Source: an uncultured Burkholderiales bacterium (GTDB taxonomy: Bacteria; Pseudomonadota; Gammaproteobacteria; Burkholderiales; Burkholderiaceae_E). From it: a stretch of 39,748 nucleotides of DNA. A program made the position numbers and the translations under genes. Below the pieces are notes generated by a model. The model was not told where the DNA came from, made no database searches, and worked only from the letters and a program-made list of their open reading frames with translations. The stretch lies in NCBI GenBank assembly GCA_902826305.1, contig CADEEH010000010.1, positions 18,737-58,484 of the forward strand. The letters are read 5' to 3'. Positions 15,976 through 23,867 of this stretch are shown here, in pieces; within the stretch, counting starts at the first letter, position 1, and the number at the start of each line of letters is the position of its first letter.

Positions 15976-17076
15976 ATGTCCGGCAACACTCTCGGCCGTC
16001 TGTTCTGCGTCACGTCGTTCGGCGAGTCCCACGGTCCGGCGATCGGTGGTGTGGTCGACGGTTGTCCGCCGGGGCTCGAGTTGTCCGAAGCGGACATCCA
16101 GCCGGCGCTCGACCGGCGCCGGCCCGGCACCTCGCGTCACGTGACCCAGCGCCAGGAACCCGATCAGGTCCGGATCCTGTCCGGGGTCTTCGAAGGCCGC
16201 ACCACCGGGACACCGATCGCGCTGCTGATCGACAACCAGGACGCCCGCAGCAAGGACTATGCGAACCTGCTCGACACGTTCCGGCCCGGCCACGCGGACT
16301 ACGCGTACTGGCGCAAGTACGGCGCGCGTGATCCGCGCGGCGGCGGGCGTTCGTCGGCGCGGCTGACCGCGGTCACGGTCGCCGCGGCGGCGATCGCATG
16401 CAAGTGGCTCGCCGAACATCACCAGCTTCGGATCCGCGGCTGGATGGCGCAACTGGGCCCGATCGAGATCCCGTTCGAAGGGTGGGAACACGTGGCGACC
16501 AATCCGTTCTTTGCGCCGAACGCCACCATCGTGCCGCGGCTCGAGCAGTACATGGACGAACTGCGCCGCTCGGGCGACTCGGTCGGGGCGCGCATCAACC
16601 TGGTCGCCGAGCCGGTTCCGGCGGGCTGGGGTGAACCGGTGTTCGACCGTCTCGACGCCGACATCGCCCACGCGATGATGGGCATCAATGCGGTCAAGGG
16701 GGTGGAGATCGGCGCCGGGTTCGGCAGCATCACGCAGCTCGGCAGCCAGCATGGCGACGAACTGACACCCGACGGGTTCCTGAGCAACCACGCCGGCGGG
16801 GTGCTAGGCGGCATCTCCACCGGGCAGCCGGTCACCGTGTCGCTGGCGTTGAAGCCGACCTCGAGCATCCGGCTGCCGCGGCGCTCGATCGATCGCACCG
16901 GCACGCCGACGGTGGTCCGGACCGAAGGTCGCCATGATCCGTGTGTCGGCATCCGGGCGACACCGATCGCCGAGGCGATGCTGGCGCTGGTGCTGATGGA
17001 CCATGCGCTGCGGCATCGGGCGCAGAACACCGGTGTCGGGCCGGCGCTGCCGCCGATTCCCGGGACAGCACCCTAG
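15976..17076 (+). CDS. aroC: Chorismate synthase
   Basis: This 366-residue enzyme forms chorismate from 5-enolpyruvylshikimate 3-phosphate with reduced FMN, the last step of the common aromatic pathway and so the source of tryptophan precursors. The first signature [18 protein letters not shown] (about residues 16-33), the second block around [17 protein letters not shown] (47-63) and the third around DARSKDY (about 89-95) are all present, as is the [12 protein letters not shown] region and the C-terminal [14 protein letters not shown]. Length and motifs indicate an intact enzyme. The start follows a TAGAAT box by 30 bases. An MFS transporter gene follows on the same strand with a 28-base gap. 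Confidence 0.96.
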   Translation: MSGNTLGRLFCVTSFGESHGPAIGGVVDGCPPGLELSEADIQPALDRRRPGTSRHVTQRQEPDQVRILSGVFEGRTTGTPIALLIDNQDARSKDYANLLDTFRPGHADYAYWRKYGARDPRGGGRSSARLTAVTVAAAAIACKWLAEHHQLRIRGWMAQLGPIEIPFEGWEHVATNPFFAPNATIVPRLEQYMDELRRSGDSVGARINLVAEPVPAGWGEPVFDRLDADIAHAMMGINAVKGVEIGAGFGSITQLGSQHGDELTPDGFLSNHAGGVLGGISTGQPVTVSLALKPTSSIRLPRRSIDRTGTPTVVRTEGRHDPCVGIRATPIAEAMLALVLMDHALRHRAQNTGVGPALPPIPGTAP

Positions 17077-17104
17077 TGGCACCGCCGATCTCGCCCGTGA
17101 CCGG

Positions 17105-18283
17105 GTGACGGCCGCCGGCGATCCAACCGGCCGACAGGCGTTGTCGGCGCTGTTCCTGTGCTACTTCGCGTTCGTCGGCACCGCGATGCCGTACCTGTCG
17201 CTGTACCTGTCCGCACGTGGCCTGTCGATCGAGGCGATCGCGCTGCTGGTCTCGTTGCCGCAGATGATGCGCATCGGCGGACCGCTGCTGTGGGGCTGGC
17301 TCGCCGATCACAGCGGTCGCTCGGCGACGATCCTGAAGGCCAGTGCACTGGCCGCGCTGGTCGGGGTGGTCGCGATGGGGCTGGCCGGCGACAGCTTCGT
17401 GGCGACTTTCGCCGCGCTGGTCTGGCTGTTCTTCGCGACCACCGCGCAGATGCCGATCGGCGAGTCGATGGCGCTGGCCAGCGCCCGCGGCGACGCGGGC
17501 ACCTACGGGCGCATCCGCGCCTGGGGTTCGATCGGTTTCATCGGTGCGGTCACCGGGGTCGGGGTGCTGCTGGACCGGTTCGGGGCGGCGTCGCTGCCGG
17601 TGTGGATGGGCCTGGCGACCTGTGCCCTGATCGCGGCCACGTTCGCGGTGCGCTCACGGCCGGTGGTCCCGTTCGTCGCCGCGCAGGCATCACTGCGCCG
17701 GCGGCTTCGGGATCCGGCGATCGTCTGTTTCCTGGTCGCGTCGTTCATGATGATCTTCGCCCACGGGGCGTTCTACGGATTCTTCTCGCTGTTCCTGGAG
17801 CGTGCCGGCTACACGAAGACGGCGATCGGTGTCGTCTGGGCGGTCGGCGTGATCGCCGAGATCGCGTTGTTCCGATGGCAGCGTCCGTTGTTCGTGCGCT
17901 TCGACGCGATGACGCTGTTGTCGGCGAGCCTGCTCGCGGCGACGCTGCGCTTCGGCCTGCTCGGCGGCTGGGGCGCCGGCTGGGTCGTTGTTGTGGTCAC
18001 GCAGCTCTTGCACGCATTGACCTTCGGACTGCATCACAGTGCGACGATGGCGCTGTTGCACCGCTGGTTCGAACCGGCGCAGCAGGCCCGTGCACAGGCG
18101 GTCTACACGACGGTGGGTTATGGTTTCGGCGGTGTCACCGGCGGCCTGGTCGCCGGCTGGGTCTGGTCCGCGGTCTCGCCCGAGACCGCGTTCCTGGTCG
18201 CCGCGGCGGCGGCGCTCGCCGGCTGGGTCGCGATCGTCGTCGCGCGCCGGATGCCGGCCCCGGGCAAACGAATGGAGACGTAG
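17105..18283 (+). CDS. Major facilitator superfamily transporter
   Basis: This 392-residue integral membrane protein has about twelve hydrophobic segments in two halves, typical of the MFS. The first helix carries ALSALFLCYFAFVGTAMPYL, and the loop between helices 2 and 3 has GPLLWGWLADHSGRSATILK, the G-x-x-x-D-(R/K) signature of the family. The overall pattern resembles the HcaT-like (MFS_1-like) branch, but the substrate cannot be read. The GTG at 17105 was chosen because upstream in-frame codons lie within aroC; an internal ATG at TAMPYLS would remove part of the first helix. It follows aroC by 28 bases and precedes the M48 lipoprotein gene by two, so the three may form an operon. Confidence 0.83.
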   Translation: MTAAGDPTGRQALSALFLCYFAFVGTAMPYLSLYLSARGLSIEAIALLVSLPQMMRIGGPLLWGWLADHSGRSATILKASALAALVGVVAMGLAGDSFVATFAALVWLFFATTAQMPIGESMALASARGDAGTYGRIRAWGSIGFIGAVTGVGVLLDRFGAASLPVWMGLATCALIAATFAVRSRPVVPFVAAQASLRRRLRDPAIVCFLVASFMMIFAHGAFYGFFSLFLERAGYTKTAIGVVWAVGVIAEIALFRWQRPLFVRFDAMTLLSASLLAATLRFGLLGGWGAGWVVVVVTQLLHALTFGLHHSATMALLHRWFEPAQQARAQAVYTTVGYGFGGVTGGLVAGWVWSAVSPETAFLVAAAAALAGWVAIVVARRMPAPGKRMET

Positions 18284-18285
18284 CA

Positions 18286-19125
18286 ATGAATCGAACACGA
18301 TGGATCCGTGTCGTGCGGGCGACGAGCCTGGGCGCGGCGATCGTCTGGTCGCTGGTCGCGTGCCAGTCGGTGCAGACCACCAACCCCGGCGCGGTCGGGG
18401 TCGACCGCAGCCAGCACATGTCCTCGCTGGTCAAGGAGGCCGACCTGCGCGAGGGCGCGGCCAAGGCGTACCACGAGACCTTGTCCCACGAAAAGGCGCA
18501 GGGCCACCTGAATGCCGATCCGGCGCTGACCCAACGGGTGCGCGCGATCAGCCAGCGGCTGATCGCGGCGACATCGGTGTTCCGTCCCGATGCGAAGTCG
18601 TGGCCTTGGGAGGTGAACGTGATCCGTTCGGAGGAAGTCAACGCCTGGTGCATGCCCGGGGGCAAGATCGCCGTCTACACCGGGCTGATCCAGAAGCTGT
18701 CGGTGACCGACGACGAACTGGCGGCGGTGCTCGGCCACGAGATCGCCCATGCGCTGCGGGAACACTCGCGCGAGCGGGCCTCCGAACAGGTCGGTACCGG
18801 CCTGGTGATCGGGGCGGTCGGGGCCGCGATCGGGGCCGGGGGTGTGGCACTGGACATGACCCAGCTCGTCTACAACGTGACCTTCGGGTTGCCCAACAGC
18901 CGGGCCCATGAGACCGAAGCCGACCGCATCGGCGTCGAGCTGGCCGCGCGCGCGGGTTTCGATCCGCGCGCGGCAGTCACGCTGTGGCAGAAGATGGGCA
19001 AGGTCGCCGGCGGCGGCAAGGGCCCGGCGTTCCTGAGCACCCATCCGGCGCCGTCGGACCGCAGCGAGGACCTGGCCGTCTACGCGACCCGGGTGATGCC
19101 GTTGTACGAGGCCGCGCGCAAGTGA
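18286..19125 (+). CDS. M48 family metalloprotease, predicted lipoprotein
   Basis: This 279-residue protein is a zinc-dependent M48 peptidase. The N-terminus ends in a lipobox (LVAC, C26), predicting lipid anchoring in the envelope. HEIAH (151-155) gives the two His ligands and the catalytic Glu; ETEAD (209-213) supplies the third ligand. The short hydrophobic stretch between them (TGLVIGAVGAAIGAGGVALD, 171-190) is common in the LoiP/YcaL-like group, which does outer-membrane quality control. GGAG eight bases before the ATG at 18286 supports the start. It is immediately downstream of the MFS gene. A role in clearing misfolded envelope proteins is family-based inference. Confidence 0.9.
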   Translation: MNRTRWIRVVRATSLGAAIVWSLVACQSVQTTNPGAVGVDRSQHMSSLVKEADLREGAAKAYHETLSHEKAQGHLNADPALTQRVRAISQRLIAATSVFRPDAKSWPWEVNVIRSEEVNAWCMPGGKIAVYTGLIQKLSVTDDELAAVLGHEIAHALREHSRERASEQVGTGLVIGAVGAAIGAGGVALDMTQLVYNVTFGLPNSRAHETEADRIGVELAARAGFDPRAAVTLWQKMGKVAGGGKGPAFLSTHPAPSDRSEDLAVYATRVMPLYEAARK

Positions 19126-19149
19126 CGCGGCGCCCCGTCGTCGGCGCAT

Positions 19150-19168
19150 CACCCGCCCGCGGCGGGTG
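19150..19168 (+). other. Perfect GC hairpin downstream of the M48 gene
   Basis: CACCCGCC (19150-19157) pairs exactly with GGCGGGTG (19161-19168) around CGC. It lies after the M48 stop and before the leuC -10 candidate. It may act as a weak terminator or Rho-linked pause; no T run follows. Confidence 0.4.
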
Positions 19169-19180
19169 AGGGGCCTCTGG

Positions 19181-19186
19181 CATAAT
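19181..19186 (+). promoter_or_regulatory. Candidate -10 element of the leu operon
   Basis: CATAATCGAC starts here, 35 bases before the leuC ATG at 19222. No leader peptide with leucine codons was found in the short upstream region, so control is probably not by classical attenuation. Confidence 0.4.
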
Positions 19187-19221
19187 CGACAGCCCCCGGC
19201 AAGGCTTTGCGCGGTACCGCG

Positions 19222-20634
19222 ATGACACTCGCAGCACGCACCCTGTACGACAAGCTCTGGGACGCCCACGTCGTCCACCAGGAGAACGACGGCACCGCGC
19301 TGATCTACATCGATCGGCACCTGGTGCACGAGGTCACCAGCCCGCAGGCCTTCGAAGGGCTGAGGGTCGCCGGGCGCCGGCCGTGGCGGATCTCGGCCAA
19401 TGTCGCGGTCGTCGACCACAACGTGCCGACGACCGATCGTTCGCGCGGGATCGACGATCCGATCGCGCGCCTGCAGGTCGAGACGCTGCAGGCCAACGCG
19501 CGCGAGCACGGGATGACCTATTTCGACATCCACGATCGCCGCCAGGGCATCGTGCACGTGATCGGGCCCGAGCAGGGCGCGACGCTGCCGGGCATGACGG
19601 TCGTCTGCGGCGACTCGCACACCAGCACCCATGGTGCATTCGCCTGCCTGGCGTTCGGCATCGGCACCTCCGAGGTCGAACACGTGCTGGCGACCCAGTG
19701 CCTGGTCGCGCGCAAGATGCGCAACATGCGTGTTCGCGTCGACGGCGCGTTGCCGCGCGGTGTCGGGCCGAAGGACGTGATCCTCGCGATCATCGGCCGC
19801 ATCGGCACCGCCGGGGGCACCGGTTGTGCGATCGAGTTCGCCGGCTCGACGATCCGGGCGATGTCGATGGAAGGGCGGATGACCCTGTGCAACATGGCGA
19901 TCGAGGGGGGCGCTCGTGCCGGCATGGTCGCCGTCGACGACACCACCATCGACTACCTGCGCGGGCGTCCGATGGCTCCCGAGGCCGCCGGCTGGGACGA
20001 CGCGGTCCGCTACTGGCGCACGCTGACGACGGATGCCGGCGCGCGATTCGATCAGGAGGTGACGATCGACGCGACGCAGCTGGCGCCGTCGGTGACCTGG
20101 GGCACGTCGCCGGAGATGGTGTTGCCGGTCGACGCCCGGGTGCCCGATCCGGACAAGGAGAAGGATCCGGTCCGGCGCGAGGGCATGGAACGGGCGCTGA
20201 CCTACATGGGCCTGGCGCCGAACACGCCGATCCAGGACATCCGGATCGACAAGGTGTTCATCGGCTCGTGCACCAATTCGCGCATCGAGGATCTGCGCGA
20301 GGCGGCGGCGATCGTCAAGGGTCGGCGCAAGGCCGGCAATGTGCGCCTCGCGCTGGTCGTGCCGGGCTCGGGCCTGGTCAAGGCGCAGGCCGAACGCGAG
20401 GGCCTGGACAAGGTCTTCGTGGCTGCCGGCTTCGAGTGGCGCGAACCCGGCTGCTCGATGTGCCTGGCGATGAACGCGGACCGCCTCGAGCCGGGTGAAC
20501 GCTGCGCATCGACGTCGAACCGCAACTTCGAGGGCCGCCAGGGGGCCGGCGGCCGCACGCATCTGGTCAGCCCGGCGATGGCCGCGGCGGCCGCGATCGC
20601 GGGCCATTTCGTCGACATCCGGCGCGTTTCGTGA
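19222..20634 (+). CDS. leuC: 3-isopropylmalate dehydratase large subunit
   Basis: This 470-residue protein pairs with LeuD to isomerise 2-isopropylmalate to 3-isopropylmalate in leucine synthesis. The iron-sulfur cluster cysteines are visible in IGSCTNSR and in [11 protein letters not shown], and the substrate loop [18 protein letters not shown] is intact. Length matches bacterial LeuC. The ATG at 19222 ([18 protein letters not shown]) is preferred to an in-frame codon at 19207 because it fits family N-termini. leuD starts 13 bases after the stop, with GGGAGG in the junction. Many Burkholderia genomes carry a small entericidin-like gene between leuC and leuD; it is absent here. Confidence 0.96.
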   Translation: MTLAARTLYDKLWDAHVVHQENDGTALIYIDRHLVHEVTSPQAFEGLRVAGRRPWRISANVAVVDHNVPTTDRSRGIDDPIARLQVETLQANAREHGMTYFDIHDRRQGIVHVIGPEQGATLPGMTVVCGDSHTSTHGAFACLAFGIGTSEVEHVLATQCLVARKMRNMRVRVDGALPRGVGPKDVILAIIGRIGTAGGTGCAIEFAGSTIRAMSMEGRMTLCNMAIEGGARAGMVAVDDTTIDYLRGRPMAPEAAGWDDAVRYWRTLTTDAGARFDQEVTIDATQLAPSVTWGTSPEMVLPVDARVPDPDKEKDPVRREGMERALTYMGLAPNTPIQDIRIDKVFIGSCTNSRIEDLREAAAIVKGRRKAGNVRLALVVPGSGLVKAQAEREGLDKVFVAAGFEWREPGCSMCLAMNADRLEPGERCASTSNRNFEGRQGAGGRTHLVSPAMAAAAAIAGHFVDIRRVS

Positions 20635-20647
20635 GCGGGAGGCAGCC

Positions 20648-21304
20648 ATGCAGAAACTGACCGTCCACCGCGGCGTGGTCGCGCCCCTGGACCGATCCAA
20701 CGTCGACACCGACGCGATCATCCCGAAGCAGTTCCTGAAATCGATCCAGCGCAGCGGCTTCGGTCCGAACCTGTTCGACGCCTGGCGTTACCGTGATCCC
20801 GGCGAGCCGGGCAAGGATCCGTCCAGCCGCGTGCCGAACCCGGACTTCGTGCTGAACCAGCCGCGCTACCGGCACGCGTCGATCCTGCTCGCACGCGAGA
20901 ACTTCGGCTGCGGATCGTCGCGCGAGCACGCGGCGTGGGCATTGGAGGACTTCGGCTTCCGTGTCGTGATCGCCCCGTCGTTCGCCGACATCTTCCACAA
21001 CAACTGCTTCAAGAACGGCCTGCTGCCGGTCGCGCTGCCCGAGCGCGAGGTCGACCGCCTGTTCCACGAGGTCCACGCGTTCCCGGGCTTCGAGCTGATC
21101 GTCGACCTGCCGGCGCAGACGGTGGCCACCACCGATGGTTCGCAGCAGTGGTCCTTCGAGGTCGGCGAGCACCGCAAGTACTGCCTGGTCAACGGCTTCG
21201 ACGACATCGGCCTGACGCTGCGTCACGCCGACAAGATCCGCGAGTTCGAGCAGCAGCGCCTCGCCCGGCATCCGTGGCTCGCCCGCACGCTGGAGCCGCG
21301 ATGA
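20648..21304 (+). CDS. leuD: 3-isopropylmalate dehydratase small subunit
   Basis: This 218-residue partner of LeuC supplies the swivelling domain that binds the substrate. Diagnostic stretches are [17 protein letters not shown] (18-34), [15 protein letters not shown] (about 85-99) and [23 protein letters not shown] ribosome-binding site sits just before the ATG at 20648. The stop overlaps the leuB start in an ATGA junction (21301-21304), which favours coupled translation of the two subsequent steps of leucine synthesis. Confidence 0.96.
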   Translation: MQKLTVHRGVVAPLDRSNVDTDAIIPKQFLKSIQRSGFGPNLFDAWRYRDPGEPGKDPSSRVPNPDFVLNQPRYRHASILLARENFGCGSSREHAAWALEDFGFRVVIAPSFADIFHNNCFKNGLLPVALPEREVDRLFHEVHAFPGFELIVDLPAQTVATTDGSQQWSFEVGEHRKYCLVNGFDDIGLTLRHADKIREFEQQRLARHPWLARTLEPR

Positions 21305-22386
21305 GTGAACCGGTCCGGATCGCGGTCCTGCCCGGCGACGGCATCGGACCGGAGACCACCGCCGAGGCGGTGAGGGTGTTGCAGGCGGTGTCCGGCGCCT
21401 CGCTGCCGCTGGTGTTCGAGACCGCCCCGGTCGGTGGCGCCGGCTACGATGCCGACGGTGATCCGCTGCCGGCGCACACGCTGGCCGTCTGCGAACGGTC
21501 GGCGGCGATCCTGTTCGGCTCGGTCGGCGCACCGCGCTACGACACGCTGCCGCGGGCGTCACGGCCCGAGCAGGGGCTGCTTCGGCTGCGCAAACATTTC
21601 GACCTGTTCGCCAACCTGCGCCCGGCGATCGTCTATCCCGAACTGGCAGGCGCCTCGACGCTCAAGCCCGAGGTGGTCGCCGGCCTGGACATCCTGATCG
21701 TGCGCGAACTGACCAGCGACATCTACTTCGGCCAGCCGCGCGGCGTGCGGGTCAACGAGGCCGGCGAACGCGAAGGCTTCGACACGATGCGCTACACCGA
21801 GGGCGAGATCCGCCGGATCGCGGTGACCGCGTTCGAGGCGGCCGCCAAGCGCCAGCGCCGCGTCTGTTCGGTCGACAAGGCCAACGTGCTGGAGACGACG
21901 CAGTTCTGGCGCGATGTCGTCACCGACGTGCACAAGCAGTTCCCGGCCGTGGAACTGTCGCACATGTATGTCGACAACGCGGCGATGCAACTGGTGCGGG
22001 CGCCGAAACAGTTCGACGTGATCGTCACCGGCAACATGTTCGGCGATATCCTGTCGGACGAGGCGTCGATGCTCACCGGCTCGATCGGCATGTTGCCGTC
22101 GGCCTCGCTCAACGCCGAGCGCTTCGGGCTGTACGAGCCGATCCACGGCTCCGCTCCGGACATCGCCGGCAAGGGGGTGGCCAACCCGCTGGCGACGATC
22201 CTGTCGGCAGCGATGCTGCTGCGTCATTCGCTGGACCAGCAGGCGGCGGCGGCACGGATCGAGGCCGCCGTGCGCCGGGTGCTGGCCCAGGGCCTGCGCA
22301 CCGCCGACATCGCGGCGCCGGGTGCGCGGACGGTGGGCACCCGCGAGATGGGTGACGCGGTGCTGGCGGCGCTGGCCACCGGCTAG
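21301..22386 (+). CDS. leuB: 3-isopropylmalate dehydrogenase
   Basis: This 361-residue NAD-dependent enzyme oxidises and decarboxylates 3-isopropylmalate, the third step of leucine synthesis. It begins [20 protein letters not shown] (residues 6-25), and has the substrate loop [15 protein letters not shown], the catalytic region [13 protein letters not shown] and [14 protein letters not shown], and the metal-site block [21 protein letters not shown]. The length is normal. It starts within the leuD stop (ATGA overlap) and is followed by a 78-base gap before asd containing the 14-base palindrome CGGCGCATGCGCCG (22394-22407). Confidence 0.96.
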   Translation: MSEPVRIAVLPGDGIGPETTAEAVRVLQAVSGASLPLVFETAPVGGAGYDADGDPLPAHTLAVCERSAAILFGSVGAPRYDTLPRASRPEQGLLRLRKHFDLFANLRPAIVYPELAGASTLKPEVVAGLDILIVRELTSDIYFGQPRGVRVNEAGEREGFDTMRYTEGEIRRIAVTAFEAAAKRQRRVCSVDKANVLETTQFWRDVVTDVHKQFPAVELSHMYVDNAAMQLVRAPKQFDVIVTGNMFGDILSDEASMLTGSIGMLPSASLNAERFGLYEPIHGSAPDIAGKGVANPLATILSAAMLLRHSLDQQAAAARIEAAVRRVLAQGLRTADIAAPGARTVGTREMGDAVLAALATG

Positions 22387-22393
22387 CGTGCCT

Positions 22394-22407
22394 CGGCGCA
22401 TGCGCCG
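22394..22407. other. 14-base palindrome between leuB and asd
   Basis: CGGCGCATGCGCCG is perfectly self-complementary. It could form a small cruciform or be a protein-binding site; it may equally be a chance event in GC-rich DNA. It lies 58 bases before the asd ATG. Confidence 0.3.
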
Positions 22408-22464
22408 GCCCCAGGATTCGACCGCCGGACACCCGTGGCCGCGGCGGCATTGGAAGGACGCGAG

Positions 22465-23577
22465 ATGGCGATGACAGTGGGTCTGGTCGGCTGGCGCGGG
22501 ATGGTCGGCTCGGTGCTGATGGAGCGGATGACCGCCGAGGGCGACTTCGCGCTGATCGATCCGGTGTTCTTCAGCACGTCCAATGCCGGCGGCGCCGCGC
22601 CGCTCGGCGGGGATCGGCTGCAGCCGGCCGATTCGGTCGAGGCACTGGCCAGGATGGACACGATCGTCACCTGCCAGGGGGGCGACTACACCAACGCGAT
22701 CTATCCGAAGCTGCGTGCCGCGGGCTGGAAGGGCTACTGGATCGATGCGGCCTCGGCACTGCGGATGGCCGACGATGCGGTGATCGTGCTCGATCCGCTG
22801 AACCGTCCGGTGATCGACGAGGCGCTGGCGCGCGGGGTCCGTACCTATGTCGGCGGCAACTGCACGGTCAGCCTGATGATGATGGCGATCGGCGGCCTGT
22901 TGCGCGAGGACCTGGTCGAGTGGGTGTCGGCCATGACCTACCAGGCGGCATCGGGCGCCGGTGCGCAGAACATGCGCGAACTGATCGAACAGATGGGGGC
23001 GGCGCACGCGAGTGTCGCCCACCTGCTCGCCGACCCGGCCTCGGCGATCCTGGACATCGACCGTCGGGTCGCCGAGACGCTGCGCTCGAAGACCTTCCCG
23101 ACCCGGGCTTTCGGCGCGGCGCTGGCCGGCAGCCTGATCCCCTGGATCGACAAGGACCTCGGCAACGGCGTGTCGCGCGAGGAATGGAAGGGGGATGCCG
23201 AGTGCAACAAGATCCTCGGCCGTCCCGCCGAGGGGCCGGCGCACATCCCGGTCGAAAGCATCTGCGTGCGCATCGGCGCGATGCGTTGTCACAGCCAGGC
23301 GCTGACGATCAAGCTGCGCCAGGATCTGCCGCTGGCCGAGATCGAACGCGTCGTCGCCTCGGGCAACCCGTGGGTGCGGCTGGTGCCCAACGAGAAGGCG
23401 GCCAGCGTCGAGGCCCTGAGCCCGGCGGCGGTCACCGGGCAGCTGACGGTGCCGATCGGACGGCTGCGCAAGCTGTCGTTCGGTCCCGGTTTCGTCGGCG
23501 CGTTCACCGTCGGTGATCAACTGCTCTGGGGCGCGGCCGAACCGCTGCGTCGGATGCTGCGCATCCTGCTCGATTGA
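22465..23577 (+). CDS. asd: Aspartate-semialdehyde dehydrogenase
   Basis: This 370-residue enzyme reduces aspartyl phosphate to aspartate semialdehyde, the branch precursor of lysine, diaminopimelate, methionine and threonine. The N-terminal NADP-binding loop is [18 protein letters not shown] (5-22), the catalytic Cys is in [11 protein letters not shown] (C133, compare C135 in E. coli), and the catalytic His is in [16 protein letters not shown]. Length is close to the E. coli-type enzyme of 367 residues. The ATG at 22465 has AAGGA six bases upstream, which decides it over the ATG at 22471. Its place between leuB and fimV is typical for Burkholderiales. Confidence 0.95.
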   Translation: MAMTVGLVGWRGMVGSVLMERMTAEGDFALIDPVFFSTSNAGGAAPLGGDRLQPADSVEALARMDTIVTCQGGDYTNAIYPKLRAAGWKGYWIDAASALRMADDAVIVLDPLNRPVIDEALARGVRTYVGGNCTVSLMMMAIGGLLREDLVEWVSAMTYQAASGAGAQNMRELIEQMGAAHASVAHLLADPASAILDIDRRVAETLRSKTFPTRAFGAALAGSLIPWIDKDLGNGVSREEWKGDAECNKILGRPAEGPAHIPVESICVRIGAMRCHSQALTIKLRQDLPLAEIERVVASGNPWVRLVPNEKAASVEALSPAAVTGQLTVPIGRLRKLSFGPGFVGAFTVGDQLLWGAAEPLRRMLRILLD

Positions 23578-23867
23578 GCCACCGTCGATGGATCGCCGCG
23601 CCGGGCGTTGCGGGTACCGGATTCTTCGTCTTTTTGCACGAAGCCGACCCGCCTTTCGTCAGGCCCGCTTCGCCACCGGTGCCGGAGGGACTGAAGCGTG
23701 GGTACCCGGACGGTACACTGCGCCGTAGTTCGAAAGCCACGGACGCGAAGCTACGTTTCTTGGTGAGCTTGCGTCCATAAGTGTTTGATGTTACGCTCGA
23801 AAAAGGCAAATCAGTCAGCCAGGGATCGAGCGCGCCTGTGAACAACTCGACAGAAGAGTCGCGGCAA
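23578..23867 (+). promoter_or_regulatory. 290-base asd-fimV intergenic region with candidate promoter
   Basis: The best promoter is CTGAAG (23691-23696), a 17-base spacer and TACACT (23714-23719), which would give a leader of about 140 bases before the fimV ATG. The leader is visibly less GC-rich than its surroundings, notably around 23750-23815. A small stem near 23625-23643 (TTCGT...ACGAA) precedes the promoter. No convincing gene is present. Confidence 0.4.

Noticed and set aside
18118..20721. 867-codon antisense frame across the M48 and leuC genes
   Set aside because: It mirrors two well-recognised genes and shows no domain of its own.
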